Source: a virus
Virus record (IMG/VR): IMGVR_UViG_3300011116_000692
Location: 1-37,092 of that record
DNA: 37,092 nt
Strand: one strand, 5' to 3'
Positions 30,582 through 36,109 of the stretch are shown piece after piece (position 1 is the first letter of the stretch; every line of letters starts with the position of its first letter). Below the pieces are notes generated by a model. That model saw only the letters and a list, made by a program, of their open reading frames with translations. It searched no databases and had not been told where the DNA came from. The position numbers and the translations under genes were made by a program.

Positions 30582-32108
30582 CTAAGAACCCATCCAAGAT
30601 GTAGAAATTCCGCCGCTAGAGTACCCCCGACGCGGCGTCTTGTCAACGCGCGCTTCGCGTGCGCCTAGCGGAAAGGCAAAAGTGACCGCGATGGCGTCGG
30701 CGGCGTCCGGTGAGGACAGCCCGCGTGCCTTCATATCCTTCTTGCTCTCCAAAAAGATCGTGCCCTTGCTGTCCGGCTTGGTGCGGGGGCCGATCAGGTC
30801 GCTTTTCAGGAAACGGTCCTCTGGAATTGACGCCGTTTTCAGCCAATCACGCATGGCGCCCCACATTTCGGCACGCTTGTTGCCGTACATTAGCTGTTTT
30901 GAGGCCTTGTTGCCGAAATTCACGCCGCGGACCTTGTACCGCTGCTCTTTCAGGCGGTCGACGACGCCCGCGCCGAGACCGCCCTCGTCGATCACGACCA
31001 GCGCCGGCTTATATTCCTCTATCGCGTCGATCACGTGCCCGACGACTTCCATCGTATCGGCGCCGCGCAGGCGCTTGATGGCGATGATGTCGCGGCCCTG
31101 CCGCACGGCGATGACGGTGGCGTCCGAACCGAAGCGTGCCGGGTCGACGCCGAGCGCGATGGGCGCCGTCTCATCCTTGTAGCGCGGGCGCTTCATGGCG
31201 TCGTCGACGACATTGACCGGAATGAACTGGTCGTCGCCTTCTGACGGGAACTGCCCGTAGACTTCGACGTTGGCTTGGTAGCTGTCCGAGCCGTATTCGT
31301 CGATGATCTGCTGGTAGAGGTTCTTGTCGGTGCCCTCGACCTCGCGCGCGTCGATGTTGCGCGTGCGCCAGAACGCCCGCTTGGCGTTGAACGCCTCGTA
31401 AAAATAGCCCGTGTTGCGGCGCGGGTTAGAGAAGGCCAGATGGAAGCGGTGCGGCGTGTTCTCGGTGAAGAAGCCGTTGGCCACCGACCAGATGCTGTCG
31501 GGAATACCGCTGGCTTCGTCGAAGATCAGCATCACACCGTCGAAGTTATGCACCCCGGCGTAGCTGTCGGGGTTCTCTTCGGACCACAGCCGCCCTTCGA
31601 CCGACCAGTAGCGCGTGCCTTTCTTCAGGTCGCGCTCGACGATCTCGGTCAGCCACTTGGCCGGCATGATGCGCGTCGCGGCCACCTCGAACCAGTGGCT
31701 GTTCAGCGCCATCGCCAGCCACTTGGTAATTTCCGCCCATGTCACCGAGCGCAACTGGGCTTCGCTATTGGCCGAAATAATAGTGGTCGACCCGATGCGG
31801 GTCGAAAGCATCCAGATGGTCAGCCAAGAAACCAAGGCAGACTTACCAATACCACGGCCAGAAGCAACAGCCTCACGAAACGTGTCATAGTCAATCTTCC
31901 CGTTGTTTTGCTTAATATGGTCGCGGATGTCGGTGAGAATTTGCCGCTGCCATTTACGCGGGCCTTGGAAGTGTTCGAGCGGTGTGCCCTGTTCGCCCCA
32001 CGGAAAGACCAGCAGTACGAAAGCTAGTGGGTCATCCTTGATCGCCGGGGACCACAGGCGAGACATCAACTCCATCTCGTCCGCTGCGGAGTAGATCGGC
32101 TGCTGCAT
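30582..32108 (-). CDS. terL: Terminase large subunit, 508 aa
   Basis: ATPase: adenine-binding region FQGPRKWQRQIL (48-59), Walker A VASGRGIGKSA (81-91, K89), Walker B VMLIFDEA (192-199, D197/E198), and a coupling-motif-like LAFSNPRRN. The nuclease domain opens with LGVDPARFGSDATV, a second acidic motif ALVVIDEGGLG, and a final acidic cluster SSPDAADAIAVTFA. Length is normal. It pumps DNA into the procapsid through the portal and cuts the concatemer. The start lies 77 bp inside the small-subunit gene. Confidence 0.95.
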   Translation of the reverse strand: MQQPIYSAADEMELMSRLWSPAIKDDPLAFVLLVFPWGEQGTPLEHFQGPRKWQRQILTDIRDHIKQNNGKIDYDTFREAVASGRGIGKSALVSWLTIWMLSTRIGSTTIISANSEAQLRSVTWAEITKWLAMALNSHWFEVAATRIMPAKWLTEIVERDLKKGTRYWSVEGRLWSEENPDSYAGVHNFDGVMLIFDEASGIPDSIWSVANGFFTENTPHRFHLAFSNPRRNTGYFYEAFNAKRAFWRTRNIDAREVEGTDKNLYQQIIDEYGSDSYQANVEVYGQFPSEGDDQFIPVNVVDDAMKRPRYKDETAPIALGVDPARFGSDATVIAVRQGRDIIAIKRLRGADTMEVVGHVIDAIEEYKPALVVIDEGGLGAGVVDRLKEQRYKVRGVNFGNKASKQLMYGNKRAEMWGAMRDWLKTASIPEDRFLKSDLIGPRTKPDSKGTIFLESKKDMKARGLSSPDAADAIAVTFAFPLGAREARVDKTPRRGYSSGGISTSWMGS

Positions 32109-32544
32109 GGTTGCGGTTGTCCTCTAACTGGTGATGGGCGTCTGGCACGTCAGTGTACAGCCCCTCAATGACGCGGGTCTGCGCGCGTTCGAGCGCGCCG
32201 ATCACCGAAATGGTCTGGTCGACCGACACGTCGATCTGCTGCTTGGCCACCCAACCGTGCTGGTGCTTGAGAATGTTGAGCGCCGCAGTGGCGTCGCCGT
32301 CCGCGGCCGCGTCGTGCAGCGTCTTGGCCGCGGTGTACTCGCCGTCCGCCCGGCCTTTCATCTCGGCCATCTCGACCAGCGGGTCGAACTCATGCAGCCG
32401 GCGGTACTGTGCGGGGGTCAGGCCAGCGGCCAGCGCGAGGCTGTCGCCCTTCAGGCCGTACTTCGCCGCAGCATAGATTGCCTCCAGCCGCGCCTCAGTC
32501 GCCTCCGGGCGCTCCGGGGAGTAGGGCAGGGTGTAGAAAGTCAT
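32032..32544 (-). CDS. terS: Terminase small subunit, 170 aa
   Basis: I start at 32544 (MTFYTLPYSPERPEATEARL); the frame is open further upstream but crosses a terminator and promoter. Residues about 25-60 (AKYGLKGDSLALAAGLTPAQ, then YRRLHEFDPLVEMAEMKGRA) look like a helix-turn-helix with a following helix. The helix TAALNILKHQHGWVAKQQID and later segment match small subunits of P22-like phages. The last 25 residues are read through sequence also encoding the large-subunit start. No Shine-Dalgarno sequence; a promoter ends 6 bases upstream. Recognises DNA for packaging. Confidence 0.85.
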   Translation of the reverse strand: MTFYTLPYSPERPEATEARLEAIYAAAKYGLKGDSLALAAGLTPAQYRRLHEFDPLVEMAEMKGRADGEYTAAKTLHDAAADGDATAALNILKHQHGWVAKQQIDVSVDQTISVIGALERAQTRVIEGLYTDVPDAHHQLEDNRNHAAADLLRSGRDGVDVSPVVPGDQG

Positions 32545-32550
32545 GGCGCC

Positions 32551-32579
32551 ACAATAAGTGATGCAGCCGGCGTTGGCAA
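32551..32579 (-). promoter_or_regulatory. Late promoter, probably giving leaderless terminase mRNA
   Basis: On the - strand, TTGCCA (32574-32579), exactly 17 bp, TATTGT (32551-32556), then GGCGCC and the ATG at 32544. The expected start site coincides with the A of ATG, which explains why no RBS is visible. It would drive the whole structural operon. Confidence 0.6.
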
Positions 32580-32584
32580 CTTGC

Positions 32585-32630
32585 AAAAAAAAGACGGGGG
32601 CAGTGTGCGTCAATGAGAGGCCGCCCCCGT
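32585..32630 (-). terminator. Rho-independent terminator upstream of the late operon
   Basis: On the - strand, ACGGGGGC (32623-32630) pairs with GCCCCCGT (32594-32601) around a 21-base loop, then C and an eight-T run (32585-32592). It would stop - strand transcripts coming from the noncoding region or the right arm before the terminase promoter. Confidence 0.85.
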
Positions 32631-32791
32631 GCGATTGATACGGGCGTAGCACATTTTTCAAAAAATAAAAAATTGTTTGTGACCCCACCCCGTGACAGTC
32701 ACGCGGCGCTCGGCCCCACCCCCCGCCACCCCCCGGCCGGCCGTCAGCCGAAAAGCATTCGCTCGCGCCGGGCGCGTTGGACCTTTTTGCC

Positions 32792-32809
32792 TGTAGGCAA
32801 TGTAGGTCA
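32792..32809 (+). repeat. Iteron-like cluster 1: two 9-bp units TGTAGGCAA / TGTAGGTCA
   Basis: TGTAGGCAA (32792-32800) is followed directly by TGTAGGTCA (32801-32809), the same 9-bp period as in the cluster at 33131. They lie in noncoding DNA just after the C-rich tract. Confidence 0.7.
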
Positions 32810-32885
32810 CGCGAAACCCATTTGCTGGCGCGGCGCGCAGGAACATTTGGTTTCAATTGATACCAACCCGGCAGAAATTTATTAG

Positions 32886-32927
32886 TGCCATTATGGCAGC
32901 GATATTTTTATTGCTGCCATTTTGGCA
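32886..32927. promoter_or_regulatory. Two 13-bp palindromes, TGCCATTATGGCA and TGCCATTTTGGCA
   Basis: The first palindrome (32886-32898) is perfect; the second (32915-32927) has one mismatch. Centres are 29 bp apart, and a further ATAATGGC half-site follows at about 32931-32938. Between them GGCAGCGATA and TATTGCTGCC can form a stem. Typical spacing for paired operators. Confidence 0.55.
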
Positions 32928-33130
32928 ACGATAATGGCTAGACGGCCTGTTCTGGAACGGAAGTGGAACACAACCGGAACAAAATCGAACTCGGCCTTTG
33001 AGGGTATCAGAGTACCCAAAAGCGCTCGACGCGCTCTAAGGCCTCTTTCCGGGCAATTTTGAGGGTAGTGCAAAAATGCCACACTTTTTGTTGCGTAAGG
33101 CGTGGGGAGAGAGCGCCGGGAGAGAGGGCG

Positions 33131-33157
33131 TGTAGGCGATGTAGGCAATGTAGTCAT
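33131..33157 (+). repeat. Iteron-like cluster 2: three 9-bp units
   Basis: TGTAGGCGA (33131), TGTAGGCAA (33140) and TGTAGTCAT (33149) are adjacent with a 9-bp period; the third unit is degenerate. Confidence 0.75.
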
Positions 33158-33367
33158 CGTTCTACAGTCGCAGCCAATAGTAACGTTATTGCGAACCATT
33201 CTTAACTAGAAAAACATTTTCAATTTGTATCAAGTCCCATAGCCTAAACCGCCTACAACCCCAATTCGAGCCGCGTTTTCTGCGGCCTTGCGCGTAGGCT
33301 ATCCTCAAAGTTTTCACTACCTAACCGGCCGCCTACAAGACCGACAACGCAACACATTCTGTGTCGC

Positions 33368-33389
33368 TTACTGACACCCGTGTAAGTAA
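33368..33389. promoter_or_regulatory. 22-bp near-perfect palindrome (candidate operator)
   Basis: TTACTGACAC-CC-GTGTAAGTAA: arms of 10 bp with a single mismatch. It lies about 75 bp before the -35 of the early promoter. Confidence 0.5.
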
Positions 33390-33410
33390 CGTCACAAATT
33401 GTGCAGCACA

Positions 33411-33455
33411 TGTAGGCAATTGTAGGCGATTGTAGGCGTTCTAAACCGCCTACAA
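33411..33455. repeat. Iteron-like cluster 3: three 10-bp units plus an inverted copy
   Basis: TGTAGGCAAT (33411), TGTAGGCGAT (33421), TGTAGGCGTT (33431) are directly adjacent, then CTAAACCGCCTACAA (33441-33455) carries an inverted copy. The same 15-mer occurs at 33244-33258, and another inverted GCCTACAA is at 33331-33338. The cluster sits just upstream of the early promoter. Confidence 0.8.
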
Positions 33456-33463
33456 TTTTAGGG

Positions 33464-33492
33464 CTTGAACCTACCTTCAAAGTGTGTAGATA
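33464..33492 (+). promoter_or_regulatory. Rightward early promoter with TACCTTCAAAGTGTG spacer element
   Basis: CTTGAA (33464-33469), 17-bp spacer, TAGATA (33487-33492). The spacer holds TACCTTCAAAGTGTG (33472-33486), the element also present between -35 and -10 at 1354-1382 and, as a perfect 15-mer, at 34066-34080. Leader of about 25 bases with CGGAGC before the first gene at 33525. Confidence 0.65.
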
Positions 33493-33524
33493 GAGGGTAG
33501 TTCAACACCACGGAGCAAATGACC

Positions 33525-33677
33525 ATGAAAACTACGTTTGAAGTCTACACCCACTTTGGGCGCGTGATTTCCCGCCACGTATGTGACCACACCAAGGAAA
33601 CCCACCACCGCGCGGCCGAGGAAGCGCGGCTTGCGTGCGCGGCTTACCCCGGCACCGCTTGGGTACGCCAACGCTGA
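33525..33677 (+). CDS. Hypothetical protein, 50 aa
   Basis: ATG at 33525 follows GGAG by 9 bases; an in-frame ATG two codons earlier (33519) is too close to it. The product MKTTFEVYTHFGRVISRHVC then DHTKETHHRAAEEARLACAA ends YPGTAWVRQR: His-rich, with two Cys, one likely helix between two strands. First gene of the right early operon. Its stop lies at the beginning of a 55-bp cassette repeated after the clamp-like gene. No family recognised. Confidence 0.72.
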   Translation: MKTTFEVYTHFGRVISRHVCDHTKETHHRAAEEARLACAAYPGTAWVRQR

Positions 33678-33728
33678 CAACCCTAGGGGCGGCCATCCAG
33701 CCGCCCCACCAAACCGGAGCAAATGACA
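33674..33728. repeat. 55-bp direct repeat, copy 1 (stop codon, hairpin, RBS)
   Basis: Identical over 55 bases to 34773-34827. It begins at the stop codon of the upstream gene, contains a perfect 8-bp stem (GGGGCGGC 33686-33693, GCCGCCCC 33700-33707, loop CATCCA), and ends with CGGAGCAAATGACA just before or at the next start. It also creates a minimal ATG-ACA-TGA reading frame at 33723-33731. Confidence 0.95.
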
Positions 33729-33943
33729 TGACACCTAATACCGAACACAATGCCGACATCGTGATCACTGGCGACACTGGCCGCTACGTCGTCTGGTGGA
33801 AGGACGACGTGATCGCCAATGCCGATCAGGTGGGCCTCCACCTGATCGTGCGCGGCGCGCTTGAACGCGACCTGACCATCTACGACGCAGCCAAGGGCCA
33901 ATGGCTTTCCGGCACCGTCGCCCAGCTAGACCGGGAGGCCTGA
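33728..33943 (+). CDS. Hypothetical protein, 71 aa
   Basis: Start at 33728, directly at the end of the 55-bp cassette whose CGGAG provides the RBS. The product MTPNTEHNADIVITGDTGRY then VVWWKDDVIANADQVGLHLI is acidic and beta-rich with an aromatic VVWWKDD core. No catalytic motif, Cys or membrane segment. It is followed after 3 bp by a tiny membrane protein. No family recognised. Confidence 0.72.
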   Translation: MTPNTEHNADIVITGDTGRYVVWWKDDVIANADQVGLHLIVRGALERDLTIYDAAKGQWLSGTVAQLDREA

Positions 33944-33946
33944 CCC

Positions 33947-34051
33947 ATGCTGATCGACCTTGAACCCTACCTGCCCTTCAACGCGTTCGTTGTGCTGGCC
34001 CTAGCCGCGATTGGCTATCTGGTTTGCTGGCATGAGACCCGCCGGAAATAA
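33947..34051 (+). CDS. Small single-span membrane protein, 34 aa
   Basis: ATG at 33947 preceded by GGGAGG. The product MLIDLEPYLPFNAFVVLALA then AIGYLVCWHETRRK has one hydrophobic span (about 11-27) and a basic C terminus, so an N-out/C-in topology is likely. It is too short for family assignment. Could be an early host-membrane-directed peptide; that is only a suggestion. Confidence 0.6.
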   Translation: MLIDLEPYLPFNAFVVLALAAIGYLVCWHETRRK

Positions 34052-34065
34052 AAACTGTTTCACTT

Positions 34066-34080
34066 TACCTTCAAAGTGTG
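34066..34080 (+). promoter_or_regulatory. Second perfect copy of TACCTTCAAAGTGTG upstream of the clamp-like gene
   Basis: The same 15-mer as at 33472-33486, followed after about 20 bases by the shared leader ACACCACGGAGCAAAYGAC. A -35-like TTTCAC lies 17 bp before 34081, but no good -10 is seen (CCACAC), so it may be a regulator site or a weak, activator-dependent promoter. Confidence 0.55.
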
Positions 34081-34116
34081 CCACACACTGCGAACCGACA
34101 CCACGGAGCAAACGAC

Positions 34117-34776
34117 ATGACTGCAATCAATATGACTATCCCCGCCGCTTACCTCGACGCCGCGCTTTGCGCCGTATCCAAAGAGGAAACTCGCTACTAC
34201 CTGCGCGGCGTATTTCTGGACGCGCGCGGCTTTATTGCCGCAACCAATGGCCATATCGCCTTTGCGGCCGTCTATCCCGACGCCGCGTGCCTAGCGGATG
34301 TCGCATTTGACCTGCCCGGATCCCTGCCCGGCATTATCGTGCCCGAAGCGGCGCTGAAAATTGTAGCCAAGGGTAAAGGCGGCTTCGTTACGGTTGAGCG
34401 CGACGCCAACGGCATATGGTGGCTGACGCGGGGGGCCGTTCGGGCGCACTTCGAGCCGATCGACGGTTCCTTCCCCGACTGGACCCGCATCGTCCCCGAA
34501 GCGCCCGCAACCGAAACGGCCGCGCACTATCAGCCGCAATATGTCGCCGCCTTGGGGGCCATGGCATCCGCGCTGCGCGACGGCAAAAAGGGCAACGCCT
34601 TCCTGTATCATATCCACCAAGCGGGCGAGGCCCCGGCGCTTGTCACCTTCCCCCGTGAATGCAAAACGCTGGCTGACAAGCCGGGCGCCCGGCTCGATTG
34701 CTGCGCCGTGCTTATGCCTATGCGCAACACCGACCATAGCGGCTTTGACCGTGCCGCGTTCCTCTCGCAATACTGA
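34117..34776 (+). CDS. Sliding-clamp-like (DNA polymerase III beta-like) protein, 219 aa
   Basis: Start at 34117 after CGGAGCAAACGAC. The pattern RYYLRGVFLDARGFIAATNG (about 28-47) followed by HIAFAAVYPDAA, then GIIVPEAALKIVAKGKGGFV, WWLTRGAVRAHFEPIDGSFP and DWTRIVPEAP, matches beta-clamp strands and the FPD-x-x-R-I-P loop of DnaN-type proteins. With 219 residues it has about two clamp domains, not three, like reduced phage clamps that would need a different oligomer. It probably tethers the phage polymerase to DNA, but it sits with early genes far from the polymerase gene. Confidence 0.72.
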   Translation: MTAINMTIPAAYLDAALCAVSKEETRYYLRGVFLDARGFIAATNGHIAFAAVYPDAACLADVAFDLPGSLPGIIVPEAALKIVAKGKGGFVTVERDANGIWWLTRGAVRAHFEPIDGSFPDWTRIVPEAPATETAAHYQPQYVAALGAMASALRDGKKGNAFLYHIHQAGEAPALVTFPRECKTLADKPGARLDCCAVLMPMRNTDHSGFDRAAFLSQY

Positions 34777-34827
34777 CAACCCTAGGGGCGGCCATCCAGC
34801 CGCCCCACCAAACCGGAGCAAATGACA
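34773..34827. repeat. 55-bp direct repeat, copy 2 (stop codon, hairpin, RBS)
   Basis: Exact copy of 33674-33728, spanning the TGA of the clamp-like gene, the same 8-bp stem (34785-34792 with 34799-34806) and CGGAGCAAATGACA. Flanking bases differ on both sides, so the shared block ends sharply. Confidence 0.95.
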
Positions 34828-35082
34828 ATGACCTACATTGCAATCTTTACCCGCTACCTTGGCCCTACCAACACTAAGGGGAGCCGCGTTAAAGCCACAC
34901 GCGGCGGCCTTAGCGTGACCATACCGCTTGACTATGCGTCCGACCTAGTCGAGCGCCACAAGAAAGCCGCATGGGCTCTCATGGTCAAATACGGCTGGAA
35001 CGACCGGGACGTTGCACTGGCTGGCGAAACGCCGGACGGCAAAGGCTACGTTTTTGTCGCTGTGCCGCGCGGACAGGCCTGA
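34828..35082 (+). CDS. Conserved hypothetical phage protein, 84 aa
   Basis: I start at 34828, matching the position of starts after the shared leader; an ATG at 34822 would add two residues. MTYIAIFTRYLGPTNTKGSR then VKATRGGLSVTIPLDYAS and HKKAAWALMVKYGWNDRDVA match a small phage family I recall (TNxKGSRxKA...AAxAL..K..W). No known function. Basic and probably folded (beta strands, then a helix). Confidence 0.8.
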   Translation: MTYIAIFTRYLGPTNTKGSRVKATRGGLSVTIPLDYASDLVERHKKAAWALMVKYGWNDRDVALAGETPDGKGYVFVAVPRGQA

Positions 35083-35084
35083 TC

Positions 35085-35249
35085 ATGGCGGACGGACATA
35101 TCAAACCGAACTACGGCGCCACCGAAGGGGAGCGGCTGCACCACAAGGCCATGCAGGTCGGCAGCGCCGCCCTGCTGGCCCGGCTACTGGCCGAACACCC
35201 GGCGATTGTTGATCGCCTGTTACGCAAGCAAGAGGAGCAAGCACAATGA
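35085..35249 (+). CDS. Hypothetical helical protein, 54 aa
   Basis: ATG at 35085, 2 bp after the previous stop; the longer frame to 34971 lies inside the preceding gene. MADGHIKPNYGATEGERLHH then KAMQVGSAALLARLLAEHPA ends KQEEQAQ: mostly helical. ATGA overlap with the next gene. No family recognised. Confidence 0.65.
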   Translation: MADGHIKPNYGATEGERLHHKAMQVGSAALLARLLAEHPAIVDRLLRKQEEQAQ

Positions 35250-35563
35250 CACAAGCAACACACACGCCGGGGCCGTGGACCGCCGAATATTCAAACTATG
35301 GGGACGAAATATGGTTCGGCGGCTATGGTGCCGGAATGTGGACCGTGGAGCCGATCGGCGCGTATTTGGACGGCGCGTCAAAGGAAAACGCCCACCTAAT
35401 CGCCGCCGCGCCTGAATTGTTGGCGGCGCTGGAAGCGCTACGTGGGGAAGCGGAAATGCTGCGCAGGCAATACGGCCGCGAAGGCAATACCGAGTGGGCC
35501 GATAGGCAGGCTTGGCTGGTGGAAAAGGCTGACGCTGCAATCGCCAAAGCAAAGGGAGAATAA
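35246..35563 (+). CDS. Conserved phage protein of the HTPGPW...IAAAPELLAAL type, 105 aa
   Basis: It begins MTQATHTPGPWTAEYSNYG and has ENAHLIAAAPELLAALEALR (about 48-67), a hallmark pair found in very many phage and prophage hypothetical proteins of proteobacteria. The C-terminal third is a charged helix ending KADAAIAKAKGE. No experimentally known role. Start overlaps the previous stop (ATGA) and has GAGGAGC upstream. Confidence 0.88.
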   Translation: MTQATHTPGPWTAEYSNYGDEIWFGGYGAGMWTVEPIGAYLDGASKENAHLIAAAPELLAALEALRGEAEMLRRQYGREGNTEWADRQAWLVEKADAAIAKAKGE

Positions 35564-35566
35564 GCC

Positions 35567-35821
35567 ATGTTTAACCCACACTTTGACCGTACCGATTGGC
35601 GATTGGCCGGCGACCGCCGGCTGATCGAAGCAGCCCGCGAGAGCGGCCACGAACTCTGCATCGCGCTAGGGGAGCGACTAGAGGCTTGCGACGACTTCGC
35701 CAACATCATCGCGGACCTGATCGCGGAGCGCGATGAACTAAACCAACGCTGCGATGCCCTGCGCCGCGAACTGAACGAACTGCACGAGGCGCTTAAAAGC
35801 GCCGGGACCGAAACCCTGTAA
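35567..35821 (+). CDS. Coiled-coil hypothetical protein, 84 aa
   Basis: MFNPHFDRTDWRLAGDRRLI, then helix LCIALGERLEACDDFANIIA and heptads LIAERDELNQRCDALRRELN (about 50-69). Acidic and likely a dimeric coiled coil. Preceded by AGGGAGAA. Stop overlaps the next tiny frame as TAATG. No family recognised. Confidence 0.75.
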   Translation: MFNPHFDRTDWRLAGDRRLIEAARESGHELCIALGERLEACDDFANIIADLIAERDELNQRCDALRRELNELHEALKSAGTETL

Positions 35822-35880
35822 TGGCCGGGCTGCTATTCGCCCTACTGCTAGGGCTGCTATGCCTGATATTGGAGGACTGA
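35821..35880 (+). CDS. Possible 19-aa hydrophobic peptide
   Basis: ATG overlaps the previous stop (TAATG) and the frame reads MAGLLFALLLGLLCLILED, almost entirely a membrane span. Its last codons contain the GGAGG RBS of the next gene. It may be a real micropeptide or only a translational coupler. Confidence 0.4.
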   Translation: MAGLLFALLLGLLCLILED

Positions 35881-35884
35881 ACTA

Positions 35885-36109
35885 ATGACCGTGACACTGA
35901 GCAAGACACCCACCGCCATCCTGACAGAACATGACCTGCTAAAACAGGCCGCAGAGGCCCTACGGGCGCAAGAGCGGCTCCGGCTGGACATGAGGGCCAG
36001 CGACGAGCGGCTACGCGTCCTACGCCGCCAAATTGAAGCCGCAACCGGCTACCGGGGCCTTGCCCCGCACCACCTGACCCAAATGTGCCGCGCAAGGGGG
36101 CTGCTATGA
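35885..36109 (+). CDS. Hypothetical basic helical protein, 74 aa
   Basis: ATG at 35885 after GGAGG. LTEHDLLKQAAEALRAQERL and RASDERLRVLRRQIEAATGY form long helices, and the C terminus is basic (LTQMCRARGLL). ATGA overlap with the next gene. No family recognised. Confidence 0.72.
   Translation: MTVTLSKTPTAILTEHDLLKQAAEALRAQERLRLDMRASDERLRVLRRQIEAATGYRGLAPHHLTQMCRARGLL

Larger units (their letters stand above)
32545..33524. other. About 980-bp noncoding control/origin candidate region
   Basis: No convincing gene is seen. ORFs here (for example 32613-32885 and 32891-33199) are low-quality and built from repeats. The region holds the terminase promoter and terminator, an A/T-rich patch (about 32655-32685), a C-rich tract (32714-32734), two TGCCA-type palindromes, three clusters of TGTAGGC repeats, a 22-bp palindrome, several TACCYTCAAA copies and the rightward early promoter. 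This density suits a replication origin and early/late switch. Confidence 0.7.

Noticed and set aside
32714-32734. G-quadruplex on the - strand
   Set aside because: Only three long G tracts (4, 6 and 6) are separated by loops, so a stable three-tier quadruplex is not clearly supported; recorded as a G-rich tract only.
32613-33199. Open frames in the noncoding region (32613-32885 + strand, 32891-33199 - strand)
   Set aside because: No RBS, biased composition, and they are built from repeats and palindromes; no resemblance to known proteins.
33411-33440. Relation between the TGTAGGC iterons and the GGCTAC end repeat
   Set aside because: The reverse complement of GGCTAC is GTAGCC, not GTAGGC; the similarity is coincidental and the periods differ.
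34066-34086. A full sigma-70 promoter at the second TACCTTCAAAGTGTG copy
   Set aside because: The expected -10 position (34081-34086, CCACAC) is a poor match; kept as a regulatory element only.
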